From positions 1 to 24,566 of the forward strand of contig JAEZAA010000090.1 of assembly GCA_023430625.1 (NCBI GenBank): DNA of 24,566 nt. The letters run 5' to 3'. Source of the stretch: Pseudomonadota bacterium (lineage in GTDB: Bacteria; Pseudomonadota; Gammaproteobacteria; Pseudomonadales; Oleiphilaceae). The position numbers were made by a program, and so were the translations under genes. The notes under the pieces were generated by a model. The model did no database searches and had not been told where the DNA came from. It was given only the letters and a program-made list of their open reading frames with translations. Positions within the stretch are counted from its first letter, which is position 1; each line of letters opens with the position of its first letter. Below are positions 1 through 7,092 of the stretch, one piece after another.

Positions 1-372
1 GTACATGCGTTGCCCGGTTTCCAGAATCGACAAGGGTTCCGGGGAACTCAACGTACGTTGATGCTCCTTCAGCAAGGCTTCCACGAGATTGCCGCCTTGG
101 CGTGAAATTTCCAGACTCAGGACATCCGTTTCCACCCGAATCGTGCCCGCTTCGGTGGTCGCGACCGTGCCGTTGCTGACAGCGGGAGCCTGCGTATTTT
201 CCGGAAGTTCGAGCTGAGCGCCAGGTGCCTGGGAATCACCGGGCTGACGTTCCGTTTGTGTCGTCGACTGTTGGGTATAGGGCTGCTGACCGTAATCTTC
301 GTTCCAGGCCAGAACCATCAGGTAGGAAACGACGAGCAGCGCAACAATGAGTATGGTCCGTTGAGCATCCAT
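1..372 (-). CDS. yidC: Membrane protein insertase YidC, N-terminal part (cut by window edge)
   Basis: YidC inserts and folds inner-membrane proteins, alone or with the Sec translocon. Only the first 124 residues lie in the window. Translation from the ATG at 372 begins MDAQRTILIVALLVVSYLMV, an N-terminal membrane segment at about residues 5-23. A Gln/Thr/Pro-rich periplasmic linker follows (about 28-70), then the start of the periplasmic domain (TIRVETDVLSLEISRQGGNLVEA), as in gammaproteobacterial YidC. The conserved translocase core is outside the window. It lies directly after yidD in the conserved rpmH-rnpA-yidD-yidC cluster, with 10 bases between the yidD stop and this ATG. The family is well identified from the N-terminus and the neighbours. 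Confidence 0.93.
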   Translation of the reverse strand, partial: MDAQRTILIVALLVVSYLMVLAWNEDYGQQPYTQQSTTQTERQPGDSQAPGAQLELPENTQAPAVSNGTVATTEAGTIRVETDVLSLEISRQGGNLVEALLKEHQRTLSSPEPLSILETGQRMY

Positions 373-382
373 GGGTCTATGA

Positions 383-682
383 CTACTTAATTGGGTCGGA
401 TTGATGGGTTAGGTCGGACTGGCAGTGATCACTGTCAATGCAGTGACAACGAGTCGAAGTGCGCGATTGTACCTCAGGAACGGGATCAAATCCTCCCGCG
501 CTCCAGGGATTGCAGCGAAGGAGCCGTTTGATGGCGAGCGCGCTTCCGCGCAGGGCGCCATGGCGTTCAACTGCTTGAAGAGCAAATGCGGAGCAGGAAG
601 GGTAGTAGCGGCAGTGAGGCGCCATCAGGGGACTGATGAGGTACTGATAACCCCGGATCAGGAGCAAAAGGAGTCGGCGCAT
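383..682 (-). CDS. yidD: Membrane protein insertion efficiency factor YidD
   Basis: This is a 99-residue small amphipathic protein associated with YidC-dependent membrane insertion. It contains the family hallmark RGYQYLISPLMAPHCRYYPSCSAFALQAVERHG, with clustered Cys (CRYYPSC) and the following LLRCNPW(S)xGGFDPVP motif. I chose the ATG at 682 because the protein then starts MRRLLLLLIRGYQYL, as family members do; an upstream in-frame start would overlap rnpA. The rnpA stop is only two bases upstream, so translation is probably coupled. The C-terminal tail after PVPE (about 27 residues, His/Ser-rich) is a little longer than usual and not conserved in my memory of the family. Confidence 0.93.
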   Translation of the reverse strand: MRRLLLLLIRGYQYLISPLMAPHCRYYPSCSAFALQAVERHGALRGSALAIKRLLRCNPWSAGGFDPVPEVQSRTSTRCHCIDSDHCQSDLTHQSDPIK

Positions 683-684
683 CG

Positions 685-1068
685 TCACTGGACCTCGGAT
701 TTCGCACGTTGCTCTTCTGCCTGGCGTTCGAGACGTGACCAAAGCTTATCCAACACAGCCAGTAGCTGCTTGTTCTCGCCGGTGCCAGCATCTTTCCGAA
801 CCAATACTACGATATCGAGGGAAGGCAATGTTCCCAAGCGGTGTCGGAAGGATTCGCGAATCAGCCGTTTGATGCGATTACGATCGACGGCCTTGCGAAT
901 GTTCTTTTTGGCGACAACCAGGCCAACACGTGCGGCATCCCGTTCATTGCGAATCGCAAGTAACAGGAAATAGGGGTGAGGTGCGCGAAAGCTCGCTTGC
1001 TCGAAGACCTTTCGAAATTCCCCGGAAGCGAGTAACCGCTTGTTCCGGGGAAATTCATGAGGAGGCAT
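685..1068 (-). CDS. rnpA: Ribonuclease P protein component
   Basis: RnpA is the protein subunit of RNase P, which binds the catalytic RNA and helps remove 5' leaders from pre-tRNAs. The 127-residue product is basic and shows the RNase P signature RNRIKRLIRESFRHR (roughly residues 61-75) after the KKNIRKAVD segment, plus the early FPRNKRLLASGEFRKVFEQ motif. Length is normal for the family. It follows rpmH by 11 bases and precedes yidD by 2 bases, the standard operon. The ATG at 1068 has only a weak ribosome-binding site, consistent with translation coupled to rpmH. Confidence 0.96.
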   Translation of the reverse strand: MPPHEFPRNKRLLASGEFRKVFEQASFRAPHPYFLLLAIRNERDAARVGLVVAKKNIRKAVDRNRIKRLIRESFRHRLGTLPSLDIVVLVRKDAGTGENKQLLAVLDKLWSRLERQAEEQRAKSEVQ

Positions 1069-1079
1069 TCGCTCAATAA

Positions 1080-1214
1080 TCAGGCAGACAGACGCTTACG
1101 GCCTTTGGCGCGACGAGCAGACAGCACTTGACGGCCTTTCTTGGTGGCCATGCGGGCACGGAAGCCGTGAGTACGCTTGCGCTTCAGTACGCTGGGTTGA
1201 AATGTTCTTTTCAT
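1080..1214 (-). CDS. rpmH: 50S ribosomal protein L34
   Basis: L34 is a small protein of the large ribosomal subunit. The translation is 44 residues, begins MKRTFQPSVLKRKRTHGFRA and ends KGRKRLSA, so it is complete and nearly identical to textbook bacterial L34. It is the first gene of the leftward rpmH-rnpA-yidD-yidC operon and lies next to the DnaA-box cluster of the predicted origin. A well-matched sigma70 promoter (TTGAAT, 17-bp spacer, TACAAT on the minus strand) lies about 55-85 bases upstream. Confidence 0.98.
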   Translation of the reverse strand: MKRTFQPSVLKRKRTHGFRARMATKKGRQVLSARRAKGRKRLSA

Positions 1215-1269
1215 GACTCAGTCTCGAATTCGGTGGTTGGATAAAGCATAAAGCAAAATTGGGAGCGCG

Positions 1270-1298
1270 ATTGTATTGAATTTGAACTAAGAATTCAA
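1270..1298 (-). promoter_or_regulatory. Predicted sigma70 promoter of rpmH operon
   Basis: On the minus strand TTGAAT (1298-1293) and TACAAT (1275-1270) are separated by exactly 17 bp, placing transcription start near 1263, about 50 bases upstream of the rpmH ATG. The two hexamers lie inside an 8-bp perfect inverted repeat (ATTGAATT 1275-1282 / AATTCAAT 1292-1299). This may be coincidental or may be a regulator site. Confidence 0.6.
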
Positions 1299-1700
1299 TT
1301 TGGTCTCACGCTTCTTATTAAATATTTAAAGGTTCTTTTTAAGAAGTTTTACTGTGGTTATGAAGATTAGAGAGTCCTGTTTCTGTGGACAACCTAATAA
1401 ACACTCTTTTTTTCAAAGAGATGGGTCATTGATAGAGGGGTGGAAAAGGAGTGCCTAAGGGGTACACAGCAGGCGCATGGGTTGGGGACGAAACGGCCAC
1501 TTATGCACCGGTCGAGTCATCCACAGCCGCTTGCACGGGTTTTCCACAGTGCTCAGGCAGGCTTGTTCAGGGGGATCTGTGCATAAAAAATTTTTCCCCA
1601 TTTCACGTTGTGCACAAGGCTGTGCGTAAGATCGCAAGCTCAGGATTAAGCTGTAAAAAGTTATTAACACCCTGTGGAATAGCCTGATTTCGCGCGGTGG
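1275..1700. other. oriC: Predicted chromosomal replication origin oriC
   Basis: The rpmH-dnaA intergenic region contains an AT-rich stretch (about 1275-1365, with the palindrome TTAAATATTTAA at 1318-1329) suited to be the DNA unwinding element. A cluster of DnaA-box-like 9-mers follows. Candidates read in the TTATNCACA sense are TTATGCACC (1501-1509), TCATCCACA (1517-1525) and TTTTCCACA (1540-1548). On the other strand are TTGTCCACA (1392-1384), TTATGCACA (1586-1578), TTACGCACA (1629-1621) and TATTCCACA (1681-1673). The self-complementary TTGTGCACAA lies at 1608-1617. The location next to dnaA and rpmH matches the usual gammaproteobacterial oriC. Exact borders are inferred. Confidence 0.8.
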
Positions 1701-2061
1701 CGCCTGCGACAGGGAGAGGTTACAATTGCCTTCGTTGGTCCTATGACTGGTTCTGCCGAGCGATGGAACCGGGTTGGCGCCAAGAACAAAGAAGAAGTTG
1801 CTTCGTGTCAAAGGCATGGATTGCCTGTCTCTATATAGTCGTGCGCTTGGATGGTGGATCACTCTGACTTGGGACGCTCAAGGATGATGGGGCTGTGAAT
1901 TCACAGCCTGAAACAGTGGAGTGAAGCGGTACGAGAAGTACCCCACTGTCTAGTGCCGATACCGCGCGAACGTGAAAAGCCAAGGGCTATTTCATTAGCG
2001 GTCGCAAGACAATTTAATTACGTACCTGTGCAGTCGCCACTTGGTAGGCTGGGGGATAGCT
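1701..2061 (+). promoter_or_regulatory. dnaA upstream leader region with an 18-bp perfect palindrome
   Basis: This is the stretch between the DnaA-box cluster and the dnaA start. It holds no credible gene. The clearest structure is the perfect palindrome GGCTGTGAATTCACAGCC at 1891-1908, a candidate operator or hairpin about 155 bases before the dnaA start. I see no convincing sigma70 promoter; TACAAT (1731-1736) and TATAGT (1834-1839) are possible -10 hexamers without good -35 partners. Confidence 0.4.
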
Positions 2062-3501
2062 GTGTCTTTGGAAATGTGGAAAAAGTGCCTGGAATACCTG
2101 CAGGAGGAATACCCTGCGCAGCAGTTCAACACCTGGTTGCGACCGCTGCAGGCACAACAACTGAACGATGAATTGCAACTTTATGCGCCGAACAAGTTCG
2201 TGCTGGACTGGGTGGCGGATAAGTATTTGGGCCGGATTCGCGAAATCCTGAGCGAGATCGGCGATGAGCGCGCGCCCAAGGTGGTGTTGCGGATCGGATC
2301 CGTGCGCTCGAAGAAAGACATTGAGGCCGCTGAGGCCGCTTCCACGCCTCGGGTTCAAGTAACCAGTAATAGTAGTGGCAGTTACAGCGGGACAAGTCCT
2401 GGCAGTAGCGGTGGCCGTGACGACGAACGGGAGCGGACGGGCGGTGAGCGTACCGTGGAAGTGGAAGGCGCGATCAAGCACCAAAGCTTCCTGAATCCGA
2501 ACTTCACGTTCGAAACTTTCGTTGAGGGCAAGTCCAACCAACTGGCGCGTGCCGCGGCGATGCAGGTGGCGGACAACCCCGGCGGCGCCTACAACCCCCT
2601 GTTCCTCTATGGCGGCGTGGGCCTGGGTAAAACCCACTTGATGCACGCGGTGGGCAATGCCATCGCCAAGAAGACACCGAACGCGCGGGTGGTGTATCTC
2701 CATTCGGAGCGGTTCGTGGCCGACATGGTCAAGGCGCTGCAGTTGAACGCGATCAATGAGTTCAAGCGATTTTACCGCTCGGTCGATGCGCTACTGATCG
2801 ACGATATCCAGTTTTTCGCGCGCAAGGAGCGCTCCCAGGAAGAGTTCTTCCACACCTTTAATGCCTTGTTGGAAGGCGGTCAGCAGATGATCCTGACCTG
2901 CGACCGCTATCCCAAGGAAATCGAGAACATGGAAGAGCGGCTCAAATCCCGTTTCGGCTGGGGCCTCACCGTGATGGTGGAGCCGCCGGAACTGGAAACG
3001 CGGGTGGCGATTCTGATGAAGAAAGCCGAACAGAGTAACGTGCGCCTGAGTAGCGAAGCGGCGTTCTTTATTGCGCAGAAAATCCGTTCCAACGTGCGTG
3101 AGTTGGAAGGCGCCCTGAAGCTGGTCGCGGCCAATGCGCACTTTACTGGACAGGAAATCACGCCGCCTTTTATTCGTGAATCTCTCAAGGATTTGCTGGC
3201 GTTGCACGAGAAGCAGGTCAGTATCGATAATATCCAGCGGACGGTTGCAGAATATTATAAGATCAAGGTGTCCGACCTGCTGTCCAAGCGGCGCACCCGC
3301 TCGGTGACGCGCCCCCGCCAGCTGGCGATGGCGTTGGCCAAGGAGCTGACGAATCACAGTCTGCCGGAGATCGGCGAGGCCTTTGGCGGTCGGGACCACA
3401 CGACAGTGTTGCACGCCTGCAAGAAGATTGTGGAATTGCAGGGTCTGGATCCGGCAATCCGCGAAGACTACCAGAATTTCATGCGTACCCTCACCACCTA
3501 G
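2062..3501 (+). CDS. dnaA: Chromosomal replication initiator protein DnaA
   Basis: DnaA binds DnaA boxes in oriC, oligomerises with ATP and opens the duplex for DnaB loading. I chose the GTG at 2062, which gives MSLEMWKKCLEYLQEEYP, the usual family N-terminus, with a GGGGGAT ribosome-binding site just upstream; the protein is then 479 residues. Domain I spans about 1-85. A low-complexity Ser/Gly/Arg linker (about 95-130) is domain II. The AAA+ domain has Walker A GGVGLGKT (184-191), Walker B LLIDD (244-248) and sensor I LTCDRYP. Domain IV carries the DnaA signature with GRDHTT (443-448), which contacts the boxes. dnaN follows after 49 bases. Confidence 0.98.
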   Translation: MSLEMWKKCLEYLQEEYPAQQFNTWLRPLQAQQLNDELQLYAPNKFVLDWVADKYLGRIREILSEIGDERAPKVVLRIGSVRSKKDIEAAEAASTPRVQVTSNSSGSYSGTSPGSSGGRDDERERTGGERTVEVEGAIKHQSFLNPNFTFETFVEGKSNQLARAAAMQVADNPGGAYNPLFLYGGVGLGKTHLMHAVGNAIAKKTPNARVVYLHSERFVADMVKALQLNAINEFKRFYRSVDALLIDDIQFFARKERSQEEFFHTFNALLEGGQQMILTCDRYPKEIENMEERLKSRFGWGLTVMVEPPELETRVAILMKKAEQSNVRLSSEAAFFIAQKIRSNVRELEGALKLVAANAHFTGQEITPPFIRESLKDLLALHEKQVSIDNIQRTVAEYYKIKVSDLLSKRRTRSVTRPRQLAMALAKELTNHSLPEIGEAFGGRDHTTVLHACKKIVELQGLDPAIREDYQNFMRTLTT

Positions 3502-3550
3502 TAGGGGTGCGTGTATTCCGAACCGATTTGAATGACCAAGAGCGATAGAC

Positions 3551-4654
3551 ATGAAACTGACCATTTCACGCGAGTCCCTCCTCACGCCGCTGCAAATCAT
3601 TGCGGGCGTCGTGGAGAAGAAGCAAACCATGCCGGTTCTGGCCAACATCCTGATGGTGGCGGATGAGTCAGGCTTAAGCCTGACCGGAACCAACATGGAG
3701 GTGGAACTGGTCAGCCATATCACCAACGTGGAGGTTGCAGAGCCCGGTCGCATCACGGTTCCGGCCAAGAAGCTCGCCGATATCTGCCGAGCCCTGGACG
3801 ATCAGGGCCGGATCACCTTCAACCTGAAGGAAGGCCGCCTGCAACTGACCAGCGGGCGCAGCCAGTTCACGCTGTCGACCCTGCCGGCGGATCATTATCC
3901 CAATATCGAGGAAGAGGCCGAGGGGCTTGAGCTGACGGTCAGCCAGGGCGAGCTGAAAGAAGTCCTGGATGCCACTGCCTTTGCCATGGCCCAACAGGAC
4001 GTTCGTTATTACCTGAACGGCATGCTGTTCGAAGTGGCCTCCGATTACCTGCGCGTTGTAGCGACCGACGGTCACCGGCTGGCACTGGCGACGATCAAAA
4101 TGCCGACAACCGTCTCTGATGTGAGGCAGATGATTGTGCCGCGTAAAGGCGTGCAGGAATTGTCCCGCCTGTTGTCGGATGCGGAATCGCCCTGCGTGCT
4201 CAAGTTTGGCGAAAGCCATATGCGCGCCCGGATCGGTTCCTATGTGTATACATCCAAGCTTATCGAAGGAAAATTCCCGGATTATCAACGGGTTGTGCCA
4301 AAAGGCGGCAACATGGTGATGATGGCGGACCGCCAGGAACTGCGGGGAACGCTGCTGCGGGCTGCGATTTTGTCGCACGAGAATGTCCGTGGCGTGCGGC
4401 TGCAGTTTGAGCACAATCTGCTTAAGGTCTTTGCCAATAACCCGGAACATGAGGAAGCAGAGGACAGCCTGATGGTGGAGTACCAGGCTGAGCCCCTGCA
4501 GATTGGCTTCAATGTCAGCTATCTGACGGACGTGTTGGGGGTAATGGACAGCGGCAACGTGAAGGTGACGTTGGCCAGTCCCAATAGCAGCGCGTTGATC
4601 GAGTCCACCGAAGATGATCGGGCACTGTATGTGGTCATGCCCATGCGTCTATAG
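3551..4654 (+). CDS. dnaN: DNA polymerase III beta subunit (sliding clamp)
   Basis: DnaN forms the ring-shaped dimer that tethers DNA polymerase III to the template. The 367-residue product begins MKLTISRESLLTPLQIIAGV and ends in VVMPMRL, the canonical clamp C-terminus. Conserved segments of the three repeated clamp domains are visible: KKQTMPVLANIL, the middle-domain YYLNGMLFEV and VATDGHRLA, and the third-domain KLIEGKFPDYQRV. Full length for the family. It lies 49 bases after dnaA and is probably co-transcribed. A GC-rich hairpin (GGGGGC/GCCCCC, 4664-4681) follows but lacks a real T-run. Confidence 0.98.
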   Translation: MKLTISRESLLTPLQIIAGVVEKKQTMPVLANILMVADESGLSLTGTNMEVELVSHITNVEVAEPGRITVPAKKLADICRALDDQGRITFNLKEGRLQLTSGRSQFTLSTLPADHYPNIEEEAEGLELTVSQGELKEVLDATAFAMAQQDVRYYLNGMLFEVASDYLRVVATDGHRLALATIKMPTTVSDVRQMIVPRKGVQELSRLLSDAESPCVLKFGESHMRARIGSYVYTSKLIEGKFPDYQRVVPKGGNMVMMADRQELRGTLLRAAILSHENVRGVRLQFEHNLLKVFANNPEHEEAEDSLMVEYQAEPLQIGFNVSYLTDVLGVMDSGNVKVTLASPNSSALIESTEDDRALYVVMPMRL

Positions 4655-4751
4655 GATGCGCCAGGGGGCGATAGAGCCCCCCGTTTAGCGATAAGCCGCC
4701 CAGTGCGGTCAGGAATGAAGGGAGCAGGGTGTTGATGAGGGGCCATCGGGC

Positions 4752-6026
4752 ATGAAGGAAGCATTGGTTAGCGGCATCAAAGGTGCGTTGCGCATTGGTC
4801 AGACGGCAGCGGTACTGTCACGGATCGGGTTGGGGTATGCGCTGGGCGAGCGCCCGCCGACTCCGCGGCTGTTGCGGCAGACCTTTGAAGAGTTGGGCGC
4901 GACCTATATCAAGCTGGGTCAGTTCATTGCCAGTTCGCCCACCTTTTTTCCGCAGGAATACGTCGAAGAGTTCCAGTACTGCCTGGACAAGACCAAGCCC
5001 CTCCCCTTTACCTTGATGAAGCAAATCCTCAACGAGGAGTTGCAGCGTCCGCTGCACGAGATCTATTCCGAAATCGATCCGATCCCCCTGGCCTCGGCGT
5101 CCATTGCGCAGGTTCACGCTGCCCGCTTGGTGTCCGGTGAGGACGTGGTGATCAAGATTCAGAAACCGGGCGTGGCCAATGTGTTACTCACCGATCTGAA
5201 TTTCCTGTACGTGGCAGCGAAAGTCGTGGAGTTCCTGGCGCCGAAGTTGTCCTGGACCTCCTTGTCGGGGATTGTGCAGGAAATTCAGCGGACCATGATG
5301 GAAGAGTGTGATTTCTATAAAGAAGCGCACAATCTTCAGGTATTCCATCAGTTTCTGTTGAACACCCATAACGAAGGCGCGACCGTACCCAAGGTTTATG
5401 AGCAGGCCAGTACCATGCGGGTGCTCACCATGGAGCGCTTCTATGGTGTTCCCCTCACCGATCTCAACACCATCCGCAAGTATTGTCCCGATCCTGAGCG
5501 CACCCTGATCTCGGCGATGAACACCTGGTTTGCCAGCCTGACGCAATGCGAGTTCTTCCATGCGGATGTCCATGCCGGGAATCTTCTGGTACTGGAAGAC
5601 GGGCGGGTCGGCTTTATCGACTTTGGTATCGTCGGGCGCTTGGGCGCTGGAACCTGGGAAGCAATTTCCGACTTCATTTCTGCCATCATGACCGGAAATT
5701 TCGACGGCATGGCGGACGCGATGATTCGCATTGGCGTCACCAAGGGTGAGGTCAGCAGCAGCGTGTTAGCGAAGGATATCCGTCGCCTGTATCAGCGGAT
5801 GGACTCGATGGTGCCGGATTACTCTGCAGTCGATGTGAATGTGGAGGAAGAGGACATCAACAATATCCTGATGGATCTGGTGAAGTTGGGCGAACAGCAC
5901 GGTCTTCATTTCCCGCGGGAATTCGCGTTGCTGCTGAAACAGTTCCTTTATTTCGATCGCTACATTCACGTGCTCGCGCCCGAAATGGATATGTTCATGG
6001 ACGAGCGGCTGAATATGCTGCACTGA
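4752..6026 (+). CDS. ABC1/UbiB-family (AarF/ADCK) kinase-like protein
   Basis: The 424-residue product belongs to the ABC1/ADCK/UbiB atypical kinase family, whose members support ubiquinone biosynthesis or lipid-linked functions, often as ATPases rather than protein kinases. Visible hallmarks are the KxGQ motif (YIKLGQ, K54-Q57), an Ala-rich nucleotide loop (ASASIAQVHAA, about 116-126), the lysine in VVIKIQKPG (K135), the catalytic-loop equivalent HADVHAGN (270-277) and metal-binding DFG (290-292). It is shorter than classical UbiB (about 545 residues) and lacks the two C-terminal transmembrane helices, so I do not assign ubiB. The ATG at 4752 has AGGGG about nine bases upstream. It sits unusually between dnaN and recF and ends at a strong terminator. 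Confidence 0.9.
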   Translation: MKEALVSGIKGALRIGQTAAVLSRIGLGYALGERPPTPRLLRQTFEELGATYIKLGQFIASSPTFFPQEYVEEFQYCLDKTKPLPFTLMKQILNEELQRPLHEIYSEIDPIPLASASIAQVHAARLVSGEDVVIKIQKPGVANVLLTDLNFLYVAAKVVEFLAPKLSWTSLSGIVQEIQRTMMEECDFYKEAHNLQVFHQFLLNTHNEGATVPKVYEQASTMRVLTMERFYGVPLTDLNTIRKYCPDPERTLISAMNTWFASLTQCEFFHADVHAGNLLVLEDGRVGFIDFGIVGRLGAGTWEAISDFISAIMTGNFDGMADAMIRIGVTKGEVSSSVLAKDIRRLYQRMDSMVPDYSAVDVNVEEEDINNILMDLVKLGEQHGLHFPREFALLLKQFLYFDRYIHVLAPEMDMFMDERLNMLH

Positions 6027-6070
6027 TTAAGAACAGTGAGTGAAGGCCGTAGCTGGCCTTTGTCACAGAG

Positions 6071-6103
6071 AGCCCGGTCATCTGAATGACCGGGCTTTTT
6101 TAT
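6071..6103 (+). terminator. Rho-independent terminator after the ABC1 kinase-like gene
   Basis: A perfect 11-bp stem (AGCCCGGTCAT 6071-6081 / ATGACCGGGCT 6086-6096) with a four-base loop is followed at once by a T-run (6096-6101). It ends the dnaA-dnaN-kinase stretch about 45 bases after the stop. Confidence 0.9.
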
Positions 6104-6179
6104 TTCTATACTGAAGAGGTAGCTGAACCGATCAGTCAGGAACCAGATCGGACAGACCGCACAGTGGGAGAATGGTCGC

Positions 6180-6776
6180 GTGGATATTTGGTCAGCGGTA
6201 ATTTTGCTCTTTCTGATTATGGATCCGATCGGCAACGTGCCCCTGTACCTGACGGTCCTGGAGTCGGTCGAACCACAGCGACGCCGCCTGGTGCTCATCC
6301 GGGAGCTTCTGATCTCTCTGGTGATCCTTTTTCTCTTTCTCTTTGGCGGGCGCTATCTCCTGCAGTTTTTTCACCTGCGGCAGGAATCCATCAGCATCGC
6401 AGGCGCCATCGTGCTGTTGTTTATCGCCATTCGCATGATCTTCCCGAATAAAGCAGACGGGCGGGAGGATGCTCTGGAGGGAGAACCCTTTATCGTGCCG
6501 TTGGCGGTACCCTTTTTGTCCGGTCCCTCTACCCTTGCAACCATCATGTTGTTGACGACCCAGGAGCCGGAGCGGATGTGGGATTGGTCGCTCGCATTGG
6601 GATTAGCTTGGGCGGCAAGCGCCATCATCCTGCTTTCATCAACCCTACTTTACCGACTTCTGAAGAAACGTGGCTTGATCGCGATGGAGCGCCTGATGGG
6701 TATGTTACTGGTCGCCATTGCCGTTCAGATGTTTTTGGATGGAATTTCCCTGTATCTGCGACTGCAGTCAATGTGA
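6180..6776 (+). CDS. yhgN: MarC-family (UPF0056) integral membrane protein, YhgN-like
   Basis: The 198-residue product is almost wholly hydrophobic, with about six predicted membrane segments. It aligns from memory with E. coli YhgN along its length: LIMDPIGNVPLYLTVL near the N-terminus, QRRRLVLIRELLISLVI, the EPFIVPLAVPFLSGPSTLATIMLL motif in the middle, and ERLMGMLLVAIAVQMFLDGI at the C-terminus. The physiological role of the family is unclear; the early link of MarC to antibiotic resistance was not upheld. Start is GTG at 6180 with GGGAG (6166-6170) upstream. It stands between the kinase terminator and recF and probably has its own promoter. Confidence 0.9.
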   Translation: MDIWSAVILLFLIMDPIGNVPLYLTVLESVEPQRRRLVLIRELLISLVILFLFLFGGRYLLQFFHLRQESISIAGAIVLLFIAIRMIFPNKADGREDALEGEPFIVPLAVPFLSGPSTLATIMLLTTQEPERMWDWSLALGLAWAASAIILLSSTLLYRLLKKRGLIAMERLMGMLLVAIAVQMFLDGISLYLRLQSM

Positions 6777-7092
6777 TTTGCTTCGATACCTTCGATCAGT
6801 CCGGGCCATCCGCGTCTCCTGCTTCGTTGGTCCGTCAGGTTCAACTGCTAATCTGCATGAACTCTGGGCTCTTCTCGGAAGGCCGCTTTGGCCGCGTCGA
6901 TGGTGCCCAGAGCGGTCCTAAGGTATTCTTTCCTGGTCATGATTTTACGCAAGGACGTGGCGTTACCCCCTGACGGAAACTACCTGCTCTGCTTCTCTTT
7001 GACGGATTTCAAATGGCACCGGCTTCTCGAGGTTCTCAGTTGTTGTCTCATCTCCTGGCATTTTGCACGTCTATCAATGGGCCGACTCAATC
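6777..7092. other. yhgN-recF intergenic region, no supported gene
   Basis: This 316-base gap holds no long conserved ORF. On the minus strand an ATG at 6940 opens a 30-codon ORF (to 6848) that begins MTRKEYLRTALGTIDAAKAA. It has no good ribosome-binding site and I do not recognise it. It could be a remnant. The gap must also contain the recF promoter if recF is not read from upstream, but I see no clear -35/-10 pair. Confidence 0.5.

Noticed and set aside
425..973. 182-codon plus-strand ORF opposite yidD and rnpA
   Set aside because: It is antisense to two well-identified genes and has a composition typical of shadow frames.
2014..3768. Long minus-strand ORFs opposite dnaA and dnaN
   Set aside because: They are mirror frames of strongly conserved genes, rich in Arg/His/Gln, with no recognisable domain.
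4664..4681. Hairpin after dnaN as a terminator
   Set aside because: GGGGGC/GCCCCC pairs well but only CGTTTAG follows. Without a T-run it is not a convincing terminator.
6578..6973. 131-codon plus-strand ORF overlapping the end of yhgN
   Set aside because: Half is a shadow of yhgN in another frame. The rest shows no conserved pattern and no start signal.
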